DNA of 64,000 nucleotides, taken from Stereocaulon alpinum (taxonomy: Eukaryota > Ascomycota > Lecanoromycetes > Lecanorales > Stereocaulaceae). The first letter of the stretch is position 1. The number at the start of each line of letters is the position of its first letter. The notes under the pieces were generated by a model. The model was not told where the DNA came from. It was given only the letters and a program-made list of their open reading frames with translations, and made no database searches. This document shows positions 10,946-22,696 of this stretch, piece after piece. The DNA is taken from the NCBI GenBank assembly GCA_018257865.1, contig JAEUBA010000002.1:372001-436000 (forward strand). The letters are read 5' to 3'. A program made the position numbers and the translations under genes.

Positions 10946-11729
10946 ATGACCACCGATACGCCTAATTCTTTATGAAAGCTTCTAAAAACAGTAACAATGA
11001 AGCCTCGCCGTGGTATTGCTAAAAGATCTTATATTCTAAACAACCCTGACGCTGCCGCCGAAGCTATTATTAACGCCGCTATGCGACCGCTAGGGTGTTC
11101 TTCCAGAGGAAGACCTCCACCTGCAGAACCAGCTGCACCGCCGCCGCTGTAGAAGAGGCCTTTGAGGAGGTCTGTATCGAAAAGGTCCACTACCGCTGAG
11201 TCTCTATTAGCGACTCCTTAACCCAGCACCTCCGCCAGCACCTCCGCCTCTGCCTCCACCTCCGCCAAGCGCCCTGTCCCAAGCCAGACCAGCTGAATCG
11301 TAATAAGAACCCCCTATATGTTAAAGAGAAATAGCTGCATTTCGTCTAGATAAGCCTACGGCTTTACAGCTAGGAATATACTAAGACTCTCTCTCTGAGT
11401 AGGAAGAATTTTATATGGCGGACCCTATTTCGCATGGCGCTCAGGGGTATAGGTGCTAAACGTGTTGATAAGACGTTAATATTTACGCACGGTCTAGGGC
11501 GAGCAATCCTCGATATCAGCTATCATAATTAGACTCAATCTAATGAAGAGGTGGTGCTGGATACGGTCTTTACATGCGGAGAGAGGTGGATACATAGCGG
11601 CGGAGGACTATAGGACAGGAGAGGTTAGCGCAATCGTCGCAAAGTAGCTACACTAAAGAAGAACTAATTATACGCGTTTCTGGCCTTAATTCTGCCCGTT
11701 TGGGGGTTTTCTAGGCGTGTTGGTGTTAC

Positions 11730-11798
11730 AGAAGGTTACGTAGGTTTTGCAGCAAAATTTGGTGGGGGCGCTATGCAAAGTTCCGAAAGTTGCGAGAT
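11730..11798 (-). repeat. Right terminal inverted repeat
   Basis: This is the inverted partner of 10877-10945, including GAAGGTTACGTAGG and GTTCCGAAAGTTGCGAGAT. It is followed directly by TA. Confidence 0.85.
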
Positions 11799-11800
11799 TA

Positions 11801-13443
11801 TGGGTTATCTAGGTCACTCGGCTCACCAGTAACTGTGCATACGGTAATTCATCGCAAGGTAAAGGTCAAGATATCAGTAATGACCGCTATAAGTCTTGGT
11901 CTATATAAGAATGAAATCACTTCCCATGGTGATGCGAACAACAGTCTTTTCGATCAGAAAGATTCAATATGAGGAGAATCTTGGGGATATATACAGGCAT
12001 GAGCAAGATTGCGAGCTATCTAGCTCACCTTCTTGCCCTTCGCGCTTGATGCTTGTGTACTAGCATGGATTCACTGGTCAGATAGAAGGGCCTACTGCTC
12101 AGTTGGCCATTCTGCTTGATCGGCCACTCGTAGGGCCAAAGCCCGGAAGCCCCAAAGACTGCCCTAAGACTGATCCCTTAGGCGACGAGATTGGTCCCCA
12201 GAACTTGTCACCTGATTGTTTCAAGGGTCGGCTCCAAGGCGCTCCCTAGGGGGCCCCCGGGCATAAGCCCTCCGACTGGCCCATTGAGCAAATTCGCCAC
12301 TCGCACTTCTAGGGTTCAACAAGATTGAAGCGGCAAAATCTGCAGAATGGCGAACTGAGATTCAACGAGTCTCAAGACACCCGAACGGTCTTGAGTGAGG
12401 CACTTTCATGATAGAGCTCTGCCTGAGATCGACGACATCTTGAGCGCCTACGCAAAAGTTCGCGCAGCTTTCGCACATACGACAGTGACATTTTGTGACA
12501 CTGTACCCAAGATGCTGAAAGCGCTTTTCCATATTCATCTGATTTTGCCAGCGAGGAAAGATGATTGCGAAGGATTTCCTTTGTGAAAGAGTTGAAGTTG
12601 CAAAGTGCGGAGTTACTGATGTTGTGGATTGCTCGTTGTCGGACACGGTATTACGTCTGAGGAGGCCGGGTTGCGACCTGAAGCGGGTGTAAGACCAAAT
12701 CTACATCCAGCGATGTTTACACCCCCGCCTGACGCTTTGCGCTGCGAGACCAAGGTAATCTGGTTTTTTCGAACTAAGACTGGACAGGTTCACCGCCCAT
12801 CGAGCCAAACTGCCCAACTAGCCACTGATAGGACTGAAGCCCGGGGATCCCTAGAGAGTGCTAGAGCTCGCCTTTCAAGCGCAAGGACGGCAGATTAGGT
12901 ACGGGGACAATTATCGTCGCCTTAGCAACCACATCCAGGGGCCCTTCAGGTATTTCCCGGCTTCAGTTCCATCAGTGGCCGGCTTGGTAGGTTGGCTGGC
13001 TGGGTGGTGAACCCCTTGAAGCAGTGATATAGTATTATCGGTTTGGACTCTGCTTCTGCTTCTGCTTCGATGTCAGCCGAATGGCTACGCACACCCAGCG
13101 CGCCTGACCTCTTGCATTCGCTGATAGTCGGAGCCCTGTCGACAAGGGTCAAGCGGCTCTTCGGAGAACAACAAGGTGCAAAGATCACGATGGACTCATA
13201 TGCGAGTACGATTAGATCATGATCACTGAATACAAAGGAATAAGGTTGCAAAGCTTTTGGTATATCATCTCAAACTATCGTATGAGTTTCCGTTGGCATA
13301 TGCACTATCGAGGGTTTCTACATGTGATACCGATGGGTGCTTCCTATCATTATCAACAAGACTATTACTCATAAGCTTCGTCACTATGCCGACCATATGT
13401 CCATGCTGATTATGAACACATTGTGGTACCACTGAATGCAACC
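11801..13443. other. Gene-poor spacer between the two module copies
   Basis: No gene is supported. A minus-strand frame of 94 codons at 12362-12646 has several Cys near its middle (CHCRMCESCANFC) but no known domain or splice partner. A short CTGCTT-type microsatellite lies at about 13049-13068. The spacer includes the 3' flank of the copy 2 ankyrin gene. Confidence 0.4.
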
Positions 13444-15227
13444 CTAGGTGAAAGTTTGACCATGGGCGGGGCTTTCAATGTCGAATGGCTCAGGATAGTC
13501 CTGACCGAACGGAGACAGATGGGTATATGGAGATAGGTGATCGTGAGGGGAGAGATGACTTTGAGGAAACTGAGTCTCATGTACACCCATCTTCTGCCTC
13601 AGACTATCCGCCAACACTGTCAAACCGCGCCCTTCAGCCAGTTCTATCGCGTTCTTGCCGTCCAGTCGGCGGCTACTCACGTCGGCATTGGCGTCAACGA
13701 GATACTGAACAAGGTCATAGGTGAAGTCACTGCTCTCCACGGCCGCTTGTAGAGGGGTTGATGAACAGGTTCCCAATAGTGGGTTAACATTGCCGCCCCA
13801 TGCGACAAGCTGTCGTATGACGCTTAGGAAGCCACCTTGCGCTGCGACCTCCATGATAGAATGGCCATGAGCATCGCGGGCATCAGGGTCCGCCCCATGT
13901 GTCAAAAGTATCTCACAGCATGGATCATGTCCGTTCGCTGCTGCCAAGAATAATGGAGTACGACTGTGGAGGTCTCGAGCATCGAGGTTGGCCCCAGTAT
14001 TGATGAGCTGTTGGAGTATCTGGGAATAGCCGGAGGCTGCAGCAATATGCAAGGCTTGCTGGTCGAGCATTGCTGGTGCAGAATAGTGGGTTTCAGGGCG
14101 TTGTAATACAGCAAGTGTCACGTCCACATTAGGTCTTTGTGCGGCGCGTTGTAGAGGTGGAATGGCTAGGTTCATTGGTGCGTCGACGCCAAACTTCTCA
14201 TTCCAGAGACTTGCGAGGACTTCGCGGGCTTTCTCTGAAGTCTTCGTGAATGACTCGGCCAATAAAGGGTACGGATTTGGGTGAAGAGGTACCATCGGGG
14301 TTGCATGCAGATCGGCGACCTTACCCAGGATGTGTTCGAACTCGTATAGATCGTTGTTCTTCTGGAAAAAGAAGGCAATCTTGAGCAACGCGCCCCGCTT
14401 TGGGCCATCGCACAGCCCAGGGTATCTCTCAAGCGCAAGAAGAAGTTTCAGCATTATCTCCTGGGCTAGACCGGCGTGCATCCGGGTATCGGCTTGGGAT
14501 GCTAAGTCGTATATATATATGAAAAGGCAGTGTATCTCTTCTCGGATGATTGTGGATATAGTTTTTGCCATATTGTTGTATTCCTCGTGACCACCGAATC
14601 CAGGGCAAGAGACAGGAGCTAGACCAAGCTCATACAGCAGGGCGGTTCCGAGGACATTAAGTCGTTCTAACCTATATTCCGAAACGTAGTCAGCTTGAGT
14701 CTTTGATGTCCAAATCATCGCTTACTTTGACAGAGCTTTGGCCCTTAGCTCGTTATCAGATAGGGCGAGGATGCGCGCTCGTCGGTCCCTTGGAGAGACA
14801 CCAGTGGCCGGTGATAAGTCGCTGGCTTGCTGGGTGGGCCCTGTTGTGACATTGAGGATGGAAGGAGAGGCGTCTTGAACTGTAGGTAGAATTGAGGTCA
14901 CTGCAATCGACCGCTGTGAAAGCTGCTGGCTTTCGCCAACTTCAGGAGAAAAGACATCTTGGCCTCCTCCACGTTTTATTAACGAGCCTGCGCCTGGATC
15001 CTCACTCTTCGTGTAATTCGGACCGCAAGGAAGATCGTGAGCGGTACAGTAGACACATTGTTGCTTGTCTGCCTCCCTTTCACACTGTGTAAGATAAAGC
15101 AGTCAGATGAAAGTCAATTACGTAGCTCAGCCTTACGCCGGGCGCTTACCTTAAGTTTTTTCTCGCGGCATTTACTACATTTTGACCACACGCGAGTCTT
15201 CTTGTCCGGCTTACCCCACTCAGGCAT
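13444..15227 (-). CDS. Zn(II)2Cys6 zinc-cluster / ankyrin-repeat fusion protein (module copy 2, gene A)
   Basis: Exons 15227-15150, 15084-14726 and 14671-13444 give about 554 residues; exon 2 is open throughout although it has no ATG. The zinc cluster reads KCSKCREKKLK at the end of exon 1, then CEREADKQQCVYCTAHDLPC, which is C-x2-C-x6-C-x8-C-x2-C-x6-C. A Ser/Thr/Pro-rich linker follows, then a helical region and clear ankyrin repeats (ALHIAAASGYSQILQQLI, TPLFLAAANGHDPCCEILL, SIMEVAAQGG, TPLQAAVESS). The C-terminus has three HLSP-type repeats. Both splice sites fall at the same points and phases as in copy 1 (2447-4142), so the two are paralogues. The repeat region is less eroded here than in copy 1. 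The gene is divergent from the copy 2 NLR gene at 16151. A DNA-binding regulator is inferred from the fold; target and partner are unknown. Confidence 0.88.
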
Positions 15228-16150
15228 CGCAGGATCGTTTTGAAGAGATGTTGAAGAAACATGGAGCCTGATAGCCTGATGGGTTTAACATCCTCGCGGT
15301 GGGTGGTTTTTCACTGCACGACGCTACGGTATTCTCGCAATAAACATGCGAGAACGCCTAATGGGCAGTGTGGTGTGGCGACTTGACCTCTTTCGCATCG
15401 CACTGCCCCACAGCCACATACTATACTCTTAGCCCATTCAGTACCGCAGAGAAGGTATCCAGCGTCTAACTGCTCAGTCTTGCCTACTTTCGCGAGCTGA
15501 AGCATTCACAAGAGAAGTCTTCGGAATGTTTGCTTCGTGTAGACCGGTTCAACAAGCCGAATTGGTTCTAGATGACGCTAACACATGCGAGAATTGATTT
15601 CAGTGAGTAATTGTCCACTATGATTGTCGATTAATTGGTTTCTGGCCACGAAGGCGGTGTATGCCTTTTGTTTCCTAGAGCTGGAACGGATCCAATGCTA
15701 GAACTCGTACTTTACGTGTGTTATTTATCGAAGTGGACCTAGTGCAGAAAAGCTCGCTTGTTCGCTTGTTCGCTTCGCCAGCGCTTTCCTTTTCCTTGGA
15801 TGGTCAAGTACGAGTCCCATCCTCATACGAAATTGGCGCAACGTACGAACATGAGTCGACCATTAGATTGGTATCCGTCCCACCGAAGGTTGACTGTGCC
15901 GATTCTGCGAAACAGCGTCGCTCGACTCAGACATAGTTCTACGAGCCAATGATCGTCATGCACCGAACCATGTACATCGATCGATTTACAAATGAAGATT
16001 ACGCCCCATCCATCTTCTAGTTCCGAGTGCAGGGTTGCGGCATGTGCCATTGGCAGTCTCGAGCCCTCTTTTAGAATATAAAATGCGCGATTACCCCCTC
16101 GTCATTATCTTGCTTAACGTTCGCCCTTTTTTTGCTACCGCTGAGTGTCA
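15228..16150. promoter_or_regulatory. Divergent intergenic region between genes A and B of copy 2
   Basis: About 0.9 kb separates the two starts and must contain both promoters. No gene is supported inside it. Comparing this stretch with 4143-5376 would be the direct way to find conserved control sites, including a possible site for the zinc-cluster protein itself. Confidence 0.5.
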
Positions 16151-19100
16151 ATGGCATTGCAGGCCGTCAATGATCCGATGAAATGTCGAGATAATGAGGG
16201 TGCCGTTGTTGAGTACGACTTGCTGGTCGTGCCTGTTTTTTATTTTTAACTAATCAGATAGGCTCATCTATGTCCCTGGCTTTACCACCTGTCGAGAGAG
16301 CAAATATGAAGCAACTGAGGATTCGAAACCTTTCCAAGATCGGCTCATAGAAGCCTTTCCGGACACGCGAATCTTGGTCTATGGCTACTCGCCAGATATC
16401 ACGAAGTGCTGTAGTGCAGGCACGGTCGACTCCGAGATGATTAGCAACGCAGCAGTCCTTCTGCTCTCGGAGTGTCGAAGGACTGAGACAAATAGAAGGT
16501 CTTGTCATCTACATATCTTAATCGAGGTACCGACGTTAACCGGTAGTAGAGAGCCTCGTTCGCTAGTATTTGCGTGTTCAGGCCTCGGCGGGTTGATCGT
16601 GAAGAAGGTACGCAAATCCTATGACTTTTCGTTTTTTCAAGCCTACACTGACTAGTCTTGCGGCTCAATCAGGCTCTGATCTTGGCGGAGGCCTTGGAGC
16701 CCATGACTTCGACGGCTCGCCGTACGTGCGGAATTGTATGGATCCATTGATAACAGCTGGAAATATGCTTGACTATATAGGTACTAAATTTGGCTTCCAG
16801 GTTTTTGTCGGCACCCCACACGCAGGCGACGTGGAAAGTTGGGCAGATAAATTCCCAGAAGGCTGTAGTCCCGACAGGGACCACAAAGAACCGGTTTCGA
16901 TGCTCAAAGCATGCGCAGACGTTTCCTCTGCATTCGACAAGATTTCCCCATTCTATACGAATGTGCATTTCTGTGAAGAGAAGTGGTTGGAGTGCTCCAA
17001 CGCGAGTGTAAGTAGATCGCGCGACTTCAGAGCGCTTGAATTGGCTGATCAAATAGTTACTTCATGGGGAGTGCTTGTGGGCAAACATTCCTCAATCCCA
17101 TATGATAGACTCGACCACGCAACACTATCTGATCCCGGATTCCATATCCGAAGTCGCACTTCAAACATCCGTCAAAGCATTTCTGAGCTATGTCATTGGG
17201 GGTAAGCAAACCTTTCTGTACTTGGACCAGTCTCTCATGGTTCGCAGCTGCAATGAGGAGATATGAGAGCTGTCATACCTCTTTGAAATACCAAAAAGCG
17301 CTCAGAGCCAGATATATTGAAGAACGATTACCAGATACTTGCACATGGCTTTTGAGGCACGAAAAATACAGACGGTGGCTCGATCCAAACGGTCCGGCTT
17401 GCTTATGGATCTATGGTGTAGCCGGCACGGGCAAATCTATCCTTTCTTCCACTATCGTTGACGACCTATTGAGACGAGAGCACTCTATGAGCGTAACAGT
17501 CTCCTGCTTCTTGGACGAAAACTTTACTTGGAATACCTCAACGCGATCCATACTCCAGACCCTCATCTCTCAGCTTGAATCACACGACCAGATCAAGACT
17601 ATGACGCCAAGGGTACGTTATATTCTGAATGATATCGAAACATCAACTCTTCCAATGCCCACAACGGTCTTCCAGCATTATTTGCGCATCATCCTCGCAG
17701 ATATTCGAACAAATGGTCACATTTTGCTTGTATTTGACGGAGTAGATAGTGATGGAAAGATGGGAGATCTCATCGCACGCCAGGTTGTGGTGGCAAACAC
17801 TGCGCGATGCAAGAGCGGATTCATCAGATGTAGCTTTTCGAGTCGGACCCCTTACAATGGAACGTTGATTCACCACCATGTCGCAGAAATCAACCTCGGT
17901 AGGGAGGCTGGCATCGAACGCGACTTAATGAGCTTTGCTAGACACAGGCTTACAAAACTGCGCCGAAATGGGTGTAAGGAGGTCTCGTCTCTGGCACCTG
18001 CTCAACAGCTATGCTCGCGTGCCGAGGGGGTGTTCTTATGGATCGCTCTAGCCACCGAGGATCTTTGTCGTTCACAACTCATTCCTAACATCTTCACCAG
18101 CATTAATTCATTGCCATTGGGCATCAATGGCCTTTATCATAAGGCTCTGGAAGGCATTGCACATCGTCACATCGATGTTGCCATCAAGGTCTTTTCTTGG
18201 TTGTTGGCGAGTCATCGACCGATTAAGCTCTCAGAGCTTGGTGAAGCCCTCCGGATTCAAAGTGAATCGAACCATGAACCGACCGAAAGAGATCTCTGCA
18301 TGCAGCAGCTCGATGGAGATCTCCCTGACCTCTGCAATTCACTTGTCTCCATCACCGAGGATAATGTCGTCAGGTTTGCACATCCAAGTATACGAGGATA
18401 TTTCTCGTCGACTCGTGCGCGAACCCAGCCATGGAATTCCGTGCTAAACGCTCACGAGCTTTTAGCCAAGACTTGTCTAACAGTGTTGGACTCCGGCTAC
18501 GTTGAGCGCCAAAACCTGCTCGGTACGTTTTCGCAAAGAGCTCCTGGAGACTCAGCATCAGCTCTCGTCAACTACGCAGCCTGGAGTTGGGCGTTTCATT
18601 ATGGAATCGCTGAGCCTTGTAGCAGGCTACTCCCCGCTACCCTACAACGGTCCTTGAGTATTACACTCGACCTTGCTTGCGAAAAGCTCTGCCTGAGCTC
18701 ACACGGCCGGTCCATCAAGATCATGCAGACAATTCTCCGAATCTGCTCCATGTATGGCTTTAGCGCTATGGTGCAAATGTATTTAGAAATGGGTGTCTCG
18801 CCAGACTGCGAGTCCTGCCCGTTCTGTGCGCCTCCTGTCTACTTGGCAGCAGCCGGTGGCCATCACGAAACGGTAGCGCTCCTACTTCAGAAAGGTGCTG
18901 ATGTGCATACTCGCAATTACCTCAAACGTCGAACGCCACCTTTACCGCTTGCAAAACTCAAACTGGTAGACGACATTGAAGAATTCCAGCAGGATGCTCT
19001 ATCTAGCGTATCTCGAGCATGCTGGTCTAATTTGGGCATGACGCCGATACATGTTGCCTCACACTCAGGACATCTTGAAGTCACAAAGCTGTTGGTGTCT

Positions 19101-19853
19101 TATGGTGCAGATGTCAATGCAACTTTAAGCGCCACCCACGAAACACCTTTGCATTTGGCATCTGCCCGTGGACATTTCAATGTAGTCAAGTACCTTGTGG
19201 ACGAGTGGGACATTGCGGCAAAGGCTGTGGACGTTTACGATTACATTGTGCGGCAGTCATACTATCAGACCTGGTCAGACGAAGTTTGCAGTGATCGTTG
19301 CAAGAATGGCCCCTTTGTATGGGAGTACGATGCAAGATGTTCCGCCGAGCAAGATATAGAAAGGCTGCTTGCATGGTCATCAAAGTATGCTGATATCAAC
19401 GCGCGGGACTGTCATGGCCGGACGCCGCTCCATCACGCTGTTCAAAATGGTCACGAGGCCGTGACGCGGCTGCTGGTTGAGGTTGGAGCTTCGCACGAAG
19501 CGCTAGATAACTATGGTTTCACAGCGCTACAACTAGCTGTGAAAAACGGACATTTGGCAATTGTCAGATTACTTGTGATGGCAGGAGTTCGAATCAATTT
19601 AGGTGCGAATCGTTGGGGCGCAGCTCTTGAACAAGCGGCAGAAAAGGGGCATGACCCAATTGCAAATCTCATCATATGGCAGACTTTTCAGAAAGAAATC
19701 TCAAGCGCGCCAACTCAATGGCCACAGCTTCTCCTTCCGTTCCAAGGAAAAGAAAATGTGATTCAGAGTGTTCTAGGGAGAAGACGCGACCAAAGCGAGA
19801 AAACAAGAAAAGGGACTTCCACACGCCTGTCAATACGCAGTCGCAACTCCTGA
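16151..19853 (+). CDS. NLR-like protein: SesB-type alpha/beta-hydrolase, NACHT, ankyrin repeats (module copy 2, gene B)
   Basis: Proposed exons are 16151-16199, 16258-16607, 16673-16735, 16801-17201 and 17248-19853, about 1,155 residues. The start MALQAVNDP fits the family's N-terminus. Hydrolase landmarks follow: DRLIYVPGFTT, ILVYGYSPDI, ACSGLGGLIVKK, IVFVGTPHAGD and YDRLDHATLS. The nucleophile position is Gly, so the domain is probably not a normal serine esterase. NACHT Walker A is GVAGTGKS (17415-17438) and Walker B-like is LLVFDGVDSD (about 17722-17752). Ankyrin repeats run from about 18770 to 19690 with an insert shared with copy 1. The exon 4/5 junction is unsettled: the obvious GT donor at 17202 and AG at 17246-17247 leave the frame off by one, at a run of five G. 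The only in-frame alternative I see is a 29-nt intron. The NACHT-ankyrin frame itself is intact. STAND ATPase role in non-self sensing is inferred from the family. Confidence 0.85.
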
Positions 19854-20463
19854 TTTTCTGAGAAAGTGCAACATTGACGTTAGCTGGTAATAATGCAAGT
19901 AGAGTCTTTGGAACATGGATTGGGGTTTTCTGGTCGCAGGAATTAAGAGCGAATTCATCAGTACGGTTGAATTCGAAGCTTGTATATGATAGATTAGTGA
20001 GTTTCTTTCTAACGACATTAACGGAGCACTTCGTCCTTTTGTTACGTCATCTTAGGCACGAGGGAATGTTGATGCAAACTTGTGACTCCATTTCTCGCTG
20101 TTGCAATCGCTTTGCTTGTTTATTGCATACATAATGCAACGCTTGACGATTTTCTGCAAGCAATTCAAATACGCGGATGTAGCGAAGAACCCCATGTCAA
20201 CAAGCGGGCGAAGCGAGCGAACGGCGAACGGAGGTACACCAGACCCACCCCATGTAGAAGTACATAAGCCTAGCGGACACAAACCAACAGCGGTAAGTAC
20301 TCCCTACTCCCTACGTTGCGAGACCCGCTTCGAAATCAGTCTTTGCATCGAAATTGGCCTCTCTCCGCTTGTACACCTGTCTACAAAAATTGTCCATCTT
20401 GCCTTCGAGGCCAGGCATCCAACATCCACCTCCGAACTCTTCAAATAACCCGTACAAGGCATC
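19854..20463. other. Intergenic region between genes B and C, copy 2
   Basis: No gene is supported. It contains the promoter of the small membrane-protein gene and, at about 20207-20224, a GCGAAGCGAGCGAACGG run resembling the one in the same interval of copy 1. Confidence 0.3.
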
Positions 20464-21232
20464 ATGCCCCCCTCCCCCCCTCCCCTCCACAACACCTCAC
20501 TCCCAAACACACCTCTTCCCATAACGCAACAGCCCCCCTTCCAATCCGGCGCCCAAACCCAATGGGGTCCAGACTCCATCGGTACCATTTTCTTCGGTAT
20601 CATAATGTTCTTCATGGCCACCATAGCTCTTTTGCAAAGCAGACAGCGAGCAAGACAATGCAAACATGGTAGGTACTCTTCTACCACGTTGCTAAACAAG
20701 TCGCTGACATGTGGAAGATGCGGAGGGAGCAAGTTGCTGCGAAATGGGTATGTAAATCTCCCTTTGATATCAGTTGGACGCTGGCTGAGTTACCGTATGA
20801 TAGACGTGGGAAAAAGCGAGCAGCGAGCAAGTTGCCGTGAATGGCGTAGGTAGCCTTCCAATGTTGACCTCCTTGGGTATTGACTTAACTTCTATAGGCG
20901 CAACCCACAACAGTAGTTGCAATAACAATCAGATAGCTCACACGGCAGACGTTATGGGGAGTATTAGTATCCCTATAGTTGAGGTTCTGAGAGGGATAGG
21001 GGATTGGTCGGTGGTGGATATTCGAGTTGGTGAGCAGGAAGGTGGTGAGGAGCGAGGCAGTGACGATGAGATAGATCTTGATTTTGTAGCGAGGATGGGG
21101 AGGGATATGAGCAGTGATGCGGATTGGACGCTTGTTGGTGATGAGGATGATTGTGAGAAGAGGGGGGATGATGAAGGCAATGATGAGGATGATGGTGAAA
21201 ATGGAAAAAAGGATGAGGGTGTATGTCCATAG
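20464..21232 (+). CDS. Small single-span membrane protein (module copy 2, gene C)
   Basis: Family not recognised. Exons 20464-20668, 20718-20747, 20804-20845 and 20898-21232 give 203 residues, with every intron in phase 1. The protein has a Pro-rich start with LHNTSLPNTPL, one membrane span (FFGIIMFFMATIALL), a basic patch (SRQRARQ), Cys-containing short exons, then IVEVLRGIGDWSVVDIRVG and a long Asp/Glu-rich tail. Exons 2 and 3 look alike (both contain a G/R-A-S-C core), as if a mini-exon had been copied. Alignment to the copy 1 protein (10152-10779) is clear at the N-terminus, the span and the GIGDWS motif, and weak in the tail. The strongly acidic C-terminus is predicted cytosolic. A partner or membrane effector of the adjacent NLR is a guess from position alone. 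Confidence 0.75.
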
Positions 21233-21680
21233 TATCGCAATAACACACCATGATACATAGTAGTTATTTTCAAACATTAAATAAAAGCCTTACTGACTTC
21301 TGGCTGAACGGCAAAGGTTTTCAAACCAATGCAATTCAAAGCAAAAATATGTTCCATGGAGGCCGAGGAGACAGACCCCAAGATCGCCCAAGCACACTCA
21401 GCCGAACAATGTCTGTAGGAGCCTTAGCTTTCTCCAACCATGACTGATGCCAATCTTTACCAAGCCCAGCAGCGACTGGAGACTCGCAAATGCAGTTCAA
21501 CCATGACAATGTCCGACCGCGCTTAGTCCAGCAACGCTGTGCAAAGTCACTCCTTCCAGCTGGCATAAAAGGTCAACGCCCACCACTCGATCAGATGACC
21601 TAAGGACTCACAACCACAATGCTCCAGATAACGTCACGGTAACCGATCTTGTCACTCTTGACAGGGTTTCAATCCACACC
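21233..21680. other. Convergent 3' region
   Basis: The stretch separates the 3' ends of the small membrane-protein gene and the GNAT gene. No coding sequence is supported; it should hold both terminators. Confidence 0.35.
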
Positions 21681-22696
21681 CTATATCGACGAACTCGCCC
21701 TCTGCTCCCCGTCATCCTCCATATTCCCCTTTGTAGCAAAACGATGCTGATCCAACAGCCCAAAATCCCACCCCCCAACAGTCCCGCTATCCGGCGTCCT
21801 CACACTCTCCGCCAACCTCTTGTCCACCATACCCACCCTTGCAATCTTCCTCTCATCCTTCGGCGGCACTTTCGGCGGCACGTCTGGTGGCCTGACCATA
21901 ACAACATGCTTGTATAGGTATTTCCCCTTGAACCCTTCTCGGTACCTATTCAAATCAATCTCCATCCCCGCAACAGCTTCAAAACCGCTGTGTCGGAAGA
22001 GAGGGAGGCCGTAGGGCGAGGCTTCGAGGTAGCATTGTAGGCGCTGCTTGTCGGCGAGGTCGGTGCCCCATCTGACTAGTTGGGTGCCGGCGCCGCGGCC
22101 TTGGTGGGAGGGGTGCGTGTGGATTATATCGAGGACTGGGAATGGCTTGATGAGCAACGTGCAGTACCGCATTTCTAGAGATGGTGAGACTTACCCCACA
22201 ATCTCGGCGCAAAACACGCAAAGTAGCACTCCAAACCACACTCCTTCCCAGCCTGCTGACAAGCATGCCGTCTATTCCCCAAGATCCTCCTCCTCGTCCG
22301 ACCGATACTAGCATTCCACGCCCCCAACGCCCTCTCGTTAGCCTCCTGTGGGCGTTGCGACTCTTCTACATTAGTCCAACTGCCACTCCGCTGCCTTTGC
22401 CCAGCAGCCGTATCATCCCACTCATCTATATTTTCTTCCGGATAAACGATCCATTTGGCAAAAGCGATGATTTCCCCACGCTCAACGTCTGTGGCTTTGA
22501 TGAGGCGCACGGAGGGGTACTGAATGGCTTTCTTGTAGGATTCGCATGTAAACGCTGTAAGGGCAGGTGTTGGACCTTGCGGGTAAAGTGTTTGGATTAG
22601 AGGATTTGAGAGGAGGGCGGCCCATTGTATTGTTGAGATGTAGGGAATGTCATTTGGTTGTGCGGGGGCGATAGTGAAGGTCATCATGCAGGCCAC
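21681..22696 (-). CDS. GNAT-family N-acetyltransferase
   Basis: Two exons, 22696-22195 and 22135-21681, joined across a 59-nt GT-AG intron, give up to 318 residues; the start may instead be the MMTFTIAP methionines four or five residues in. The N-terminal part (IAPAQPNDIPYIS) is the usual first strand and helix of GNAT proteins. Exon 2 opens with VLDIIHTHPSHQGRGAG, the acetyl-CoA binding motif A with its Q/R-x-x-G-x-G/A loop, followed by the motif B-like LEASPYGLPLFRHSGFE. The family moves an acetyl group from acetyl-CoA to an amine. The substrate cannot be told. Many fungal relatives of this layout are uncharacterised. It is convergent with the module on its left and unlinked in function to it as far as I can see. 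Confidence 0.88.

Larger units (their letters stand above)
10877..11798. mobile_element. Non-autonomous TIR DNA transposon (Tc1/mariner-type target)
   Basis: The 922-bp element begins ATCTCGCAAC and ends GTTGCGAGAT, with inverted repeats of about 69 bp that differ at only a few bases. It is flanked by TA on each side (10875-10876 and 11799-11800), the target duplication of the Tc1/mariner/pogo superfamily. Its interior has no long frame and is full of stop codons in all readings; a possible 5' frame starting near 10997 closes after about 50 codons. It is therefore a deleted or mutated copy that would need a transposase supplied from elsewhere. It lies exactly between the two NLR module copies. 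Confidence 0.85.

Noticed and set aside
12362..12646. Minus-strand 94-codon frame with CHCRMCESCANFC
   Set aside because: The Cys spacing does not fit a known zinc finger and there is no supporting exon structure or homology that I can recognise.
20885..21277. Minus-strand 130-codon and overlapping frames rich in Ile, Ser, Pro and His opposite the small membrane-protein gene
   Set aside because: They are the complement of its purine-rich acidic tail, which produces long antisense frames by composition alone.
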